Below the pieces are notes generated by a model. It made no database searches, was not told the origin of the DNA, and worked only from the letters and a program-made list of their open reading frames with translations. The translations under genes and the position numbers were made by a program. Positions 8,585 through 17,010 of a stretch of 64,000 nucleotides of DNA are shown here, one piece after another (position 1 is the first letter of the stretch; each line of letters starts with the position of its first letter). Source of the DNA: DATAFF01 sp963744915 (lineage in GTDB: Bacteria; Pseudomonadota; Alphaproteobacteria; Rhizobiales; Aestuariivirgaceae); NCBI GenBank assembly GCA_963744915.1, contig CAVUUY010000006.1, positions 186,001 through 250,000 of the forward strand, in the 5' to 3' direction.

Positions 8585-9088
8585 ATGGCGAACACGTTTG
8601 TCCTGAGTTTCTTTCCGGTGCTCATGGTGATCGCCGGCATCGGCGACTTCTTCACGCTGCGCATCCCCAATTGGCTCAATGGGCTCATTGCCGCAAGCTT
8701 GCTGCCGATGGCCGTGGTGTTCGGCATGCCGCTCGACATATTGGGCCTTCATCTGGCGGCCGGCTTCATCATGCTGCTGGCGGGCGTGGCACTGTTCTTC
8801 GCCGGTCAGATCGGCGGGGGCGATGCCAAGCTGATGGCAGCGGCAGGCCTGTGGATCGGCCTTGGCCCCCTGATGCCGTTTGCCGTCTACACGGCGCTCG
8901 CCGGCGGCGTCCTCGCCGTGATCATGTATGGCGGCAACCGCCTGCTCACCGCCGGCACCTTCTACTATCCGGCATGGCTCGGCCACTTCGCCGGCAAATC
9001 GGTGCAACTTCCCTACGGCATCGCCATTGCCGCGGGCGCGCTTGTGGTCTTCCCCGACACATGGTGGTTCGCCGCCCCGACTCATTAA
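8585..9088 (+). CDS. cpaA: Prepilin peptidase CpaA/TadV
   Basis: Polytopic aspartyl protease of 167 residues that cleaves the Flp pilin leader at the cytoplasmic face. Both catalytic aspartates can be seen: the first in GIGDFFTLRIPNWLN (about residue 19) and the second in the GxGD motif GGGDAKLM (about residue 80). About five to six hydrophobic segments cover the length. The size fits the short TadV/CpaA peptidases, which lack the N-terminal methyltransferase region of PilD. It is the first assembly gene after the pilin and is followed by cpaB. Confidence 0.92.
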   Translation: MANTFVLSFFPVLMVIAGIGDFFTLRIPNWLNGLIAASLLPMAVVFGMPLDILGLHLAAGFIMLLAGVALFFAGQIGGGDAKLMAAAGLWIGLGPLMPFAVYTALAGGVLAVIMYGGNRLLTAGTFYYPAWLGHFAGKSVQLPYGIAIAAGALVVFPDTWWFAAPTH

Positions 9089-9099
9089 CCTTGTTTTGA
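9085..9099. promoter_or_regulatory. Candidate CtrA site upstream of cpaB
   Basis: TTAA-N7-TTGA, one mismatch from the CtrA box. It overlaps the cpaA stop codon and lies 58-72 bases before cpaB. It is the third such site within 1 kb in the pilus locus. Confidence 0.4.
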
Positions 9100-9156
9100 C
9101 GTTTCAACCGGAGAGTGCCTCTCCACACGTTGGGCGTCCAGAATCGGGAAATGGGT

Positions 9157-9981
9157 ATGAAGCGGTCGCGCATTTTGATCCTTGGTGTCGCTGCCGGTTC
9201 GGCAGTGCTTGCAGGCATCCTCGCCAAGGGTTTCCTTGCCGCTCCGCCGCCCGAGCGCCAGGTGATCGAGATCAACAAGGTGGCGAGCGGCGAGGTCCTG
9301 GTCGCCGGCGCCGACCTGCCGCTCGGCGACAAGCTCACGGCGGGCAACGTCGCCTGGCACAGCTGGCCCAAGGATGCCATCACGCCGCAGATGATCACCC
9401 GCGACGCCAGGCCCAATGCTGCTGCCGAATTCGAAAATGCGCGCCTGCGCTCTCCGATCTTTCAGGGCGAGCCGATCAACGAGAGAAAGCTCGTGACGCC
9501 GAATAGCGCCGGCTTCATGGCCGCCGTCCTGCCGCAGGGCAGGCGCGCCATTTCGGTCGCGATCACCGCCGAGACCGGTGCCGGCGGCTTCATTCTCCCC
9601 AATGACCGCGTCGACGTGCTGATGACCTACAAGACGGCTGCCGACAGCTCCGGTCAGCAGCGCAGCGTCTCCGAAACCGTGCTGATGAATGTCCGCGCGC
9701 TGGCCATCGACCAGACCTTCCAGACCAATGACAAGGGCGAGCAGGTGGTGGTCGGCAAGACCGCGACCCTCGAGCTCGAACCGCGCCAGGCGGAGGTGCT
9801 GGCCTATGCCGAGCAGACCGGTCAGCTGTCGCTGGCGCTGCGCTCCATCAACGACAACGGCCAGCGCGCCCTGGGTGATGACGGGCCACGCCTGGCGGCG
9901 CGCTTCGCCAGAGGCGGGCGCGGCGGTGAGGTCACTCTCTATCGTTATGGCGTCCAGCGGACGACCAATCTGAGCAAATAG
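9157..9981 (+). CDS. cpaB: Tad pilus assembly protein CpaB/RcpC
   Basis: 274 residues starting MKRSRILILGVAAGSAVLAG, an uncleaved anchor or signal at about 4-24. An SAF-like domain follows (VLVAGADLPLGDKLTAGNVA, with W-P-x-D-A), then the RcpC region (GRRAISVAITAETGAGGFIL and PNDRVDVLMT). CpaB is a periplasmic protein needed for stable assembly of the Tad secretin. An ATG lies at 9151 as well; GGGAA at 9146-9150 is better spaced from 9157, so I chose the latter. The reading frame is intact, and cpaC follows 19 bases downstream. Confidence 0.9.
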   Translation: MKRSRILILGVAAGSAVLAGILAKGFLAAPPPERQVIEINKVASGEVLVAGADLPLGDKLTAGNVAWHSWPKDAITPQMITRDARPNAAAEFENARLRSPIFQGEPINERKLVTPNSAGFMAAVLPQGRRAISVAITAETGAGGFILPNDRVDVLMTYKTAADSSGQQRSVSETVLMNVRALAIDQTFQTNDKGEQVVVGKTATLELEPRQAEVLAYAEQTGQLSLALRSINDNGQRALGDDGPRLAARFARGGRGGEVTLYRYGVQRTTNLSK

Positions 9982-10000
9982 GGGCGGGGGATTCCAAATC

Positions 10001-11470
10001 ATGCTCAAGAACATGCGGGCCGCCGGGCTGACGGCCGCTCTGATAGCGACCGTCGCCCTGCTGATCATGGCGCCGGCCGCGGCGGGCGCCGAGGAGGCGC
10101 GCTTCGTCCGCCTCGGCCTCAACAAATCCATGGTCATCCGCCTGCCGACGCCCACCCGCGACGTGCTGCTCGGCAATCCCGCCATCGTCGATGCCGTGGT
10201 CCGCACCCAGAACACCGCCTATCTTTTCGCCAAGAGCGTCGGCCAGACCAATGCCTTCTTCTTTGACGGCGAGGGCCGCCAGATCCTCAGTCTCGACATA
10301 GAGGTGGCGCTCGACGGCAAGGCGCTGCAGCGGCTCATCAGCCGCGCCATTCCGGAAAGCCGCATCACCGTCGACACGGTGAACAGTAACGTCATTCTGG
10401 CGGGCACCGCCGCCAACGCCGCCGAGGCGCGCAAGGCGGTCGATCTCGCCGCCGCCTTCGTCAACGGTTCCTCCGGCGGCGCCGCTGCGGCCGGCGGCGG
10501 TGGCGCCAACACAGGCAATGTGATCAACAACATCGTCATCCTCGGCAAGGAGCAAGTGATGCTGCGGGTGCGGGTGGCCGAGCTGCAGCGCGATGTCCTC
10601 AAGCAGTTCGGCATCGACACGCGCGCGCTCTTCAGCTCCGGCGGCCTGACGGTTGGCTACCTCAACGTCAATCCCTTCACCGTCAACGACTCGCTGAATG
10701 GCGGCCTGCAGAGAGTGGCCAACCCGCTGATGGGCGGTGTCGCCGACACCAATCCGGTAGCGGCCGCGACCGGACTCGGCAGCTCCTTCGTGGGCGACGG
10801 TGTCCAGCTCGACGATCTCGTCAAGGCCTATGAGCGCGACGGCCTGATCCGCACCCTGGCCGAGCCGACGCTCACCGCCATCTCCGGCGAGAACGCCAAG
10901 TTCCTCGCCGGCGGCGAGTTCCCGATACCGGTGGCGCAGGACAATGACCGCACCACCATCGAGTTCAAGCCGTTCGGCGTCGGCCTGGGATTCACTCCCG
11001 TGGTGATGAGCGAGGGCCGCATCAGCATGCGCATCACCAGCGAGGTGAGCGAGACCACGTCGGAAAACGCCATCAGAACCGATCGGTTGACGATCCCCGG
11101 CCTGAAGGTGCGCCGCGCCGAGACCACCGTCGAGCTGCCGTCCGGCGGCTCGATGGTGATGGCCGGGATGATCCAGGAGCGCACCAAGCAGGACCTCAAC
11201 GGCATTCCCGGAGTCAAGGACCTGCCGGTCCTCGGCGCCCTCTTCCGCAGCCGCGACTACCTCTCCAACGAGACCGAGCTCGTGGTCATCGTCACGCCTT
11301 TCATCGTCGCGCCGGTCAACGAGAACAAGCTCACGACGCCGCTCGACACCCTGAACCTGGCGAGCGATCGCCAAACCATCCTGTGGGGCCGCCTGAACCG
11401 CATGTATGGCGTGCAGGGCGGCGGCGCCAAGGGCGTCTATCAGGGAAATGTCGGCTTCATCGTCGAGTGA
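10001..11470 (+). CDS. cpaC: Tad pilus secretin CpaC/RcpA
   Basis: Outer-membrane secretin of 489 residues. A signal peptide lies at about 1-30 ending in MAPAAAGAEEA. A pil_N domain follows at about 33-110 (FVRLGLNKSMVIRLPTPTRD), then a BON-like stretch, a Gly/Ala-rich linker (about 155-170) and the secretin barrel at about 220-430. The barrel includes LAEPTLTAISGENAKFLAGG, the FGVGLGFTPVV strand and the signature VELPSGGSMVMAGM followed by GIPGVKDLPVLGALFRS. The last ends the conserved secretin core. The protein forms the ring through which the Flp fibre passes. It shares its N-terminal domain with the lone protein at 7603-8073. Confidence 0.95.
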   Translation: MLKNMRAAGLTAALIATVALLIMAPAAAGAEEARFVRLGLNKSMVIRLPTPTRDVLLGNPAIVDAVVRTQNTAYLFAKSVGQTNAFFFDGEGRQILSLDIEVALDGKALQRLISRAIPESRITVDTVNSNVILAGTAANAAEARKAVDLAAAFVNGSSGGAAAAGGGGANTGNVINNIVILGKEQVMLRVRVAELQRDVLKQFGIDTRALFSSGGLTVGYLNVNPFTVNDSLNGGLQRVANPLMGGVADTNPVAAATGLGSSFVGDGVQLDDLVKAYERDGLIRTLAEPTLTAISGENAKFLAGGEFPIPVAQDNDRTTIEFKPFGVGLGFTPVVMSEGRISMRITSEVSETTSENAIRTDRLTIPGLKVRRAETTVELPSGGSMVMAGMIQERTKQDLNGIPGVKDLPVLGALFRSRDYLSNETELVVIVTPFIVAPVNENKLTTPLDTLNLASDRQTILWGRLNRMYGVQGGGAKGVYQGNVGFIVE

Positions 11471-11473
11471 GCC

Positions 11474-12181
11474 ATGAAGGAGATGAAAAAAACCATGTTC
11501 GCCCGCCGCCTGTGCCGCCGGCCCGTCACCCGGCTGGCCCCGCTCCTGCTCATCGCCGCGCTCGCCGGCTGTGGCCAGTCGTCTCTCAATGGCGAGATCG
11601 ACGATTTCTACAACCCGCCCATGCATTATCAGCGGCACCCGATCTCGGTGGTCAAGGACACCGCCCGCATCGAGCTGGTGCCGCACCGCGGCGGCCTCAC
11701 CAGGATCGAGCGCAACGAGGTTGCCCGCTTCGCTCAATCGGCGCTTGCCACCGCCAGCCGCTCGGTCGGCTTGAGCCATCCGCGCAATGCCGGGGCGGCC
11801 GCCACCGCCGGCGAGGTCAGGTCCATCCTGGTTGGCGAAGGCGTGCCGCCCTACATGATCGTGACCACCGCCTATAATGGCGGCGGGCCGGTCAGCCTCA
11901 GCTTCTCGCGCACCGTCGCCCGCACCGAGCCTTGCGGCGACTGGAACGACAATCTCGCCCGAACGGGCGACAACGAACCGTTTGCCAATTTCGGCTGCGC
12001 CCATCAGCAGAACATCGCTGCCGTCGTCGCCGATCCCAATGATTTCGTGACCCCGCGTGCCGAAACGCCGGCAGACGCGCCGCGCAAGTCGCAGATCTTC
12101 ACGAATTATCGGACCCCCAAGGATCCCTCGACACCGGTCAATGCCGAGCAGAATGCCTGGATCAGCGAGGTTGGCCAATGA
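11474..12181 (+). CDS. cpaD: Tad pilus lipoprotein CpaD
   Basis: 235 residues. The signal peptide ends in a lipobox at LIAALAGCGQ, giving a lipidated Cys at about residue 34 from the 11474 start. Later in-frame ATGs at 11483 and 11495 would give shorter leaders, and the AAGGAG at 11477-11482 would best serve 11495, so the true start is uncertain. The body contains HYQRHPISVVKDTARIELVP and the conserved NFGCAHQQNIAAVVADPNDF segment with a Cys, typical of CpaD. It is thought to be an outer-membrane lipoprotein supporting the CpaC secretin. Its stop overlaps the cpaE start (ATGA at 12178-12181), so the two are translationally coupled. Confidence 0.9.
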   Translation: MKEMKKTMFARRLCRRPVTRLAPLLLIAALAGCGQSSLNGEIDDFYNPPMHYQRHPISVVKDTARIELVPHRGGLTRIERNEVARFAQSALATASRSVGLSHPRNAGAAATAGEVRSILVGEGVPPYMIVTTAYNGGGPVSLSFSRTVARTEPCGDWNDNLARTGDNEPFANFGCAHQQNIAAVVADPNDFVTPRAETPADAPRKSQIFTNYRTPKDPSTPVNAEQNAWISEVGQ

Positions 12182-13446
12182 CAAGGGACGAGCCTGAAGC
12201 CGCCGACGGCCGCAGCCACAGCGGCGATGTCGTGGCCCTCATACCGCGCATCAACATCCACGCCTTCTGCTCCAGCCCCGGCACCGCCCAGGCCATGCAG
12301 GCTGCTGCAACCGACCGCCGGCTGGCGCGGGCCCATCTCGATATCCAGTTCGGCGGCGTGATGGCGGCCGTACAGGCCTATGGCGACAGCCATACGCCGA
12401 ACCTCCTGGTGGTCGAGACCGCGTGCGGCCGCGACGCGGTGCTTGCCGAGCTCGCCCATCTCGCCAATGTCTGCGATCCTTCGACCAAGGTCATCGTCAT
12501 CGGCCATGTCAACGATGTCGTGCTTTATCGCGAGCTGATCCGCTCGGGGGTGAGCGAATATCTGGTGGCGCCGCTCGGTCCGCTGCACATCATCGAGGCA
12601 ATCGGCGCCCTTTATGCTAATCCCAAGGCCGGCCAGATCGGCCGCATCTTCGCCTTTGTCGGCGCCAAGGGCGGCGTCGGCTCGAGCACCATCGCCCACA
12701 ATGTCGGCTGGTTGCTGTCGCGCAAGCTCATGATCGACACGGTCATCACCGATCTCGACCTGGCCTTCGGCACCGCCGGCCTCAACTTCAACATCGATGC
12801 CGCCCAGGGCATCGCCGAGGCGCTCGGCCAGTCCGAGCGTGTCGATCAGACGCTGCTCGACCGCCTGCTTGCCAAGGCTGGCGAGCGGCTGTCCCTGCTT
12901 TCGGCCCCCGGCTCGATCGATCGCGACTATGCAATCGACAAGGAGGCGCTGGAGCACATTCTCGAGGTGGTGCGGATCAGCGTTCCCAATGTGATCGTCG
13001 ATGTGCCCAACATCTGGGCGCCGTGGACAAAGGCCACGCTCGTCCAGGCGGACGAGATCGTCATCACCGCCACCCCGGAGCTCGCGAGCCTCCGCAACAC
13101 CAAGAACCTCGTCGACTTTCTCAAATCCGCGCGGCTCAACGACCGGCCGCCCCGTCTCGTCCTCAACCAGGTCGGCATCCCGCGGCGTCCCGAGATCCCG
13201 GTCGGCGATTTCGCCCGCTCGGTCGGCATCGAGCCAGCCATCGTCATTCCGTTCGAGCCGCAGCTCTTCGGCACCGCCTCGAGCAACGGCCAGATGATTG
13301 CCGAGGTCAGCGCCAAGTCGAAGGTGGCGGAGCTGGTGGAGGGCTTCACCCTCGACCTTGCCGGGCGCAGCGCCACGCCGCCCAAGGGCGGCAAGCGCTC
13401 GCTCCTCGCCTTGATGGGCAAGATTTCAGCCGCGAGAAGGACGTGA
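12178..13446 (+). CDS. cpaE: Tad pilus localisation ATPase CpaE
   Basis: 422 residues. The N-terminal part (about 15-145) is an atypical receiver-like domain, including VIVIGHVNDVVLYRELIRSG and VSEYLVAPL. A ParA/MinD-type ATPase domain follows from about 155, with the P-loop VGAKGGVGSSTIAHNVGWLL. The P-loop ends GSS rather than GKT, a normal feature of CpaE, and retains the signature lysine in KGG. Further motifs are VITDLDLAFGTAGLNFN and VIVDVPNIWAPWT. CpaE places the pilus machine at the cell pole in Caulobacter. It lies between cpaD (4-base overlap) and cpaF (1-base gap). Confidence 0.93.
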   Translation: MTRDEPEAADGRSHSGDVVALIPRINIHAFCSSPGTAQAMQAAATDRRLARAHLDIQFGGVMAAVQAYGDSHTPNLLVVETACGRDAVLAELAHLANVCDPSTKVIVIGHVNDVVLYRELIRSGVSEYLVAPLGPLHIIEAIGALYANPKAGQIGRIFAFVGAKGGVGSSTIAHNVGWLLSRKLMIDTVITDLDLAFGTAGLNFNIDAAQGIAEALGQSERVDQTLLDRLLAKAGERLSLLSAPGSIDRDYAIDKEALEHILEVVRISVPNVIVDVPNIWAPWTKATLVQADEIVITATPELASLRNTKNLVDFLKSARLNDRPPRLVLNQVGIPRRPEIPVGDFARSVGIEPAIVIPFEPQLFGTASSNGQMIAEVSAKSKVAELVEGFTLDLAGRSATPPKGGKRSLLALMGKISAARRT

Positions 13447-13447
13447 C

Positions 13448-14980
13448 ATGTTCGGCAAGCGCGGCGAGATGCCGATTTCTGTGGCGGGCGGCGAGATGCC
13501 GCTTCGTGCACCGGGCTTCGTCGGAGCTGCTCTGAAGCCGGCGGCGGCGCGGGCAATCGCCATTCCCGAGATCGTGGTGGCGCCGCGGGGGGCGCCGGTT
13601 CCGGCCGCCGCGGCGAGCGCGCCGGGCAATGGCAGCAATGGGTCCCGCGACGCGGCAAAGCCGCAGGCCGCGATCAATTCCCGCCGTTCCGACAATTATT
13701 ACGACATCAAGTCGACGATCTTCAACGCGCTGATCGATGCCATCGACCTGACCCAGCTCGGCCAGCTCGACCGCGAAAGCGCCCGTGACGAGATCCGCGA
13801 CATCGTCAACGAGATCATCGCGCTCAAGGACGTCGTGATGTCGATCGCCGAGCAGGAGGAGCTGCTCGAGGACATCTGCAACGACGTCCTGGGCTATGGC
13901 CCGCTCGAACCGCTGCTGGCCCGCGACGACATCGCCGACATCATGATCAACGGCGCCAATACCTGCTTCATCGAAGTGAACGGCAAGATGGAGCCGGCCA
14001 ACATCCGCTTCCGCGACAACGCCCAGCTTCTCAACATCTGCCAGCGCATCGTCAGCCAGATCGGCCGCCGCGTCGATGAGGCGAGCCCGATCTGCGACGC
14101 CCGCCTGCCCGACGGCTCGCGCGTCAACGTCATCGTCCCGCCGCTGTCGATCGACGGTCCGGTGCTCACCATCCGCAAGTTCCGCCGCGACCGCCTGAAG
14201 ATGGCCGATCTGGTGAAGTTCGGCTCGATCACGCCGGAGGGCGCGACGCTGCTCGGCATCATCGGCCGGGTCCGCTGCAACGTGCTGATCTCGGGCGGCA
14301 CGGGTTCCGGAAAGACGACGTTGCTCAACTGCCTGACCGGATTCATCGACACCGAGGAGCGGGTCATCACCTGCGAGGACGCCGCCGAGCTGCAGCTGCA
14401 GCAGCCGCATGTGGTGCGCCTGGAAACCCGCCCGCCCAACCTCGAGGGCGAAGGCGAGATCACCATGCGCGACCTCGTCAGGAACTGTCTGCGCATGCGC
14501 CCCGAGCGGATCATTGTCGGCGAGGTCCGCGGATCCGAGGCCTTCGACCTGCTGCAGGCGATGAACACCGGCCATGACGGCTCGATGGGCACGGTTCACG
14601 CCAATTCGCCGCGCGAAGCCCTGTCGCGGCTTGAATCGATGATCACCATGGGTGGCATTGCGCTGCCCTCGAAGACCATCAAGGAGATGATCGTCGGCTC
14701 GATCGACATCATCATCCAGGCGGCCCGCCTGCGCGATGGCTCGCGCCGTATCACCCACATTACCGAGGTGGTCGGCATGGAGAGCGACGTGGTCATCACC
14801 CAGGACCTCTGCCTCTACGAGATCATGGGCGAGGATGCCAATGGCCGGGTCATGGGGCACCACCGCTCGACCGGCATCGCCAGGCCGCATTTCTGGGACC
14901 GGGCCCGCTATTTTGGCGAGGAGGGCCGTCTGGCCGAGGCGCTGGAGCGGGCCGAGGCGCTGAACGATGACCGAACGTGA
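13448..14980 (+). CDS. cpaF: Tad pilus ATPase CpaF/TadA
   Basis: Hexameric type II/IV secretion ATPase of 510 residues that powers Flp pilus assembly at the cytoplasmic face. A Pro/Ala-rich leader of about 80 residues precedes an N-terminal helical domain (YGPLEPLLARDDIADIMING). The Walker A motif is ISGGTGSGKTTLLNCL at about residue 283. Next come an Asp box (ITCEDAAELQLQQPHVVRLE), the Walker B region IIVGEVRGSEAFDLLQAM and a His box (GHDGSMGTVHANS). All catalytic elements are present and the frame is intact. It sits 17 bases upstream of tadB. Confidence 0.96.
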   Translation: MFGKRGEMPISVAGGEMPLRAPGFVGAALKPAAARAIAIPEIVVAPRGAPVPAAAASAPGNGSNGSRDAAKPQAAINSRRSDNYYDIKSTIFNALIDAIDLTQLGQLDRESARDEIRDIVNEIIALKDVVMSIAEQEELLEDICNDVLGYGPLEPLLARDDIADIMINGANTCFIEVNGKMEPANIRFRDNAQLLNICQRIVSQIGRRVDEASPICDARLPDGSRVNVIVPPLSIDGPVLTIRKFRRDRLKMADLVKFGSITPEGATLLGIIGRVRCNVLISGGTGSGKTTLLNCLTGFIDTEERVITCEDAAELQLQQPHVVRLETRPPNLEGEGEITMRDLVRNCLRMRPERIIVGEVRGSEAFDLLQAMNTGHDGSMGTVHANSPREALSRLESMITMGGIALPSKTIKEMIVGSIDIIIQAARLRDGSRRITHITEVVGMESDVVITQDLCLYEIMGEDANGRVMGHHRSTGIARPHFWDRARYFGEEGRLAEALERAEALNDDRT

Positions 14981-14997
14981 CGGCAGGGCGCTGAACA

Positions 14998-15994
14998 ATG
15001 ACTGAGCTCGCCCTGATCGTCTTCATCGCGCTGAGCACCGGCGGCTTTCTCATCGGTGCGCTCCATCCCTGGCTGACCGGCGAGGCCCAGGTGGCCAGGC
15101 GCGTTCAGACCCTCTCGGACAAGAGCAGGCGGCGCGACAAGGCGCAAGGTCTGCGCGCCCGCCTCATGGCCGAATCCAAGGACAGCCGCCGCAAACAGAT
15201 TCAGGAATTCGCTGAAGCAGCTCGACGAAAGCCACAGAAAGCGCCGCCGGCGGCTCACGCTCCGGACCTTGCTGATGCAGGCCGGCCTCGAGCTGTCGGT
15301 GCAGAAATTCTGGATCGGCTCGATCATTCTCGGTATCGGGCTTGGCCTCGCGATCGTGCTTGCCGGCGCGACCTGGTATGTGGCGCTGGCGGCTGGCGCG
15401 GTCGGTGTGCTCGGCCTGCCGCGCTGGTTCCTCGGTTATCTGCGCAAGCGCCGCCAGGAGGTGTTCCTGCGCGAATTTGCCGACGCCGTCGATATCATGG
15501 TGCGCGGCCTGAAGGCCGGCCTGCCGGTGTCGGACGCCATGAAGGTCATTGCCGGCGAGAGCCCGGCTCCGGTCGGTCCGGAATTTTTCGAGGTCGTCGA
15601 GGGTCAGCGGGTGGGCATCGCCATCGACCAGGGTATCGAGCGCATGTTCGACCGCATGCCGCTCGCCGAGGTCAATTTCCTGAGCATCGTCATGGCCATC
15701 CAGTCGAAGACCGGCGGCAATCTCGCGGAGGCTCTCAACAATCTCTCGAAAGTCCTGCGCGACCGCAAGAGGATGAAGCAGAAGATCGCCGCCGTCAGCC
15801 AGGAGGCCAAGGCCTCGGCCCTGATCATCGGCTCGCTGCCCTTCGTCGTGACCGGCGCCATGAGCGTGCTCAATCCGGAATATCTCGACCCGCTATGGGA
15901 TACGCAGATCGGCAACCTGCTGGTCGCCGGCTCGCTGATCTCGATGGGAACCGGGGTCCTGATCATGCGCAAGATGATCAATTTCGACTTCTGA
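14998..15994 (+). CDS. tadB: Tad pilus inner-membrane protein TadB (frameshifted)
   Basis: T2SS-F family platform protein. The first frame, from ATG 14998, gives MTELALIVFIALSTGGFLIG and a charged stretch ending near QIQEF. The remainder lies in the next frame, reading SLKQLDESHRKRRRRLTL then LLMQAGLELSVQKFWIGS and the T2SSF core (FADAVDIMVRGLKAGLPVSD and VNFLSIVMAIQSKTGGNLAE), with a final membrane anchor ending MINFDF. Joined, it is about 331 residues, normal for TadB. The break is near 15200-15215. As both sides are conserved and the neighbours intact, a single-base sequence error is likely. Together with TadC it forms the membrane base on which CpaF acts. Confidence 0.88.
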
Positions 15995-16012
15995 GGCGGA
16001 GGCTCGGGCAGC

Positions 16013-16978
16013 ATGGTGGCGTTTCTGGTATCGCTTCTCGAACCGCGAACCGTGGTGACGATCCTGGTCGCGCTGTCGGCCTTCGCGACGGTTTTGACGC
16101 TGGCCGGCCCGCTGCTCCAGGGCGACAGGCTGGCAACGCGGATGAAGCAGGTCGCCTCCGAGCGCGGGCGGCTGCGCGCCCAGGCCCGCACCGTCACCGT
16201 CGCCTCGGAAGGGCGCTTGCGCGAGCGGCCGAAGGGCACACTGGCGCAGATCGTCGAAGTCCTCAATCTCAGGCAGCTGTTCCAGGCCGAAACCTCGCGC
16301 GAGCACCTGCGCCAGGCCGGGCTGCGCAGCGAGCACCACCTCGTCACCTACCTGGCTTTCCGCCTTGTCATCCCGTTCCTGTTCGCGTTTCTGGTCTTCG
16401 TCTATTCCTCGACCATCTTTGCCGACCGCATCCCGGCATCGATGCGCCTCGTTGCTGCCATGGCCGGGCTGATCGCCGGCTTCTATCTGCCCAATGTGTT
16501 CCTCAGGAACCTGATCCAGCGCCGCCAGGCCTCGATCAGGCGCGCCTGGTCCGATGCTCTCGACCTGATGCTGATCTGCGTCGAATTGGGCATGGCGATC
16601 GAGCCGGCCATGGCGCGCGTGGCGAAGGAGATCGGCAGGCAGTCGCTGCCGCTCGCCGAGGAGATGACGCTCACCAATGCCGAGCTGTCCTTCCTCGGCG
16701 ATCGCCGCCGCGCCTATGAAAATCTTGGCAAGCGGACCGGCCTGGCGACTGTCAAGTCGGTGGTGACCAGCCTGATCCAGTCGGAGAAATACGGCACGCC
16801 ACTTGGCACCGCGCTCAGGGTGCTCGCCCAGGAGAACCGCGACACGCGCATGTCGGAGGCCGAGAAGCGCGCCGCCGCCCTGCCGCCCAAGCTGACGGTG
16901 CCGATGGTGATGTTCTTCCTGCCGGTGATCTTCATCGTCCTTTTGGGGCCGGCCGTCATCCTGGTGTTCGGCAGGTAG
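16013..16978 (+). CDS. tadC: Tad pilus inner-membrane protein TadC
   Basis: T2SS-F family protein of 321 residues and partner of TadB. A hydrophobic N-terminus is followed by a cytoplasmic linker with an LRQAGLRSEHHLVTYLAFRL segment, two membrane helices, and a T2SSF domain at about 180-300 (AWSDALDLMLICVELGMAIE and EMTLTNAELSFLGDRR). The final helix VPMVMFFLPVIFIVLLGPAV leads to a short tail. The start is 18 bases after the tadB stop. No tadD, tadE, tadF or tadG gene follows, so the pseudopilins of a complete Tad system must be elsewhere or absent. Confidence 0.92.
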   Translation: MVAFLVSLLEPRTVVTILVALSAFATVLTLAGPLLQGDRLATRMKQVASERGRLRAQARTVTVASEGRLRERPKGTLAQIVEVLNLRQLFQAETSREHLRQAGLRSEHHLVTYLAFRLVIPFLFAFLVFVYSSTIFADRIPASMRLVAAMAGLIAGFYLPNVFLRNLIQRRQASIRRAWSDALDLMLICVELGMAIEPAMARVAKEIGRQSLPLAEEMTLTNAELSFLGDRRRAYENLGKRTGLATVKSVVTSLIQSEKYGTPLGTALRVLAQENRDTRMSEAEKRAAALPPKLTVPMVMFFLPVIFIVLLGPAVILVFGR

Positions 16979-17010
16979 CGCATGGCGAACAGAGGGGGCG
17001 CTATCCGTTC

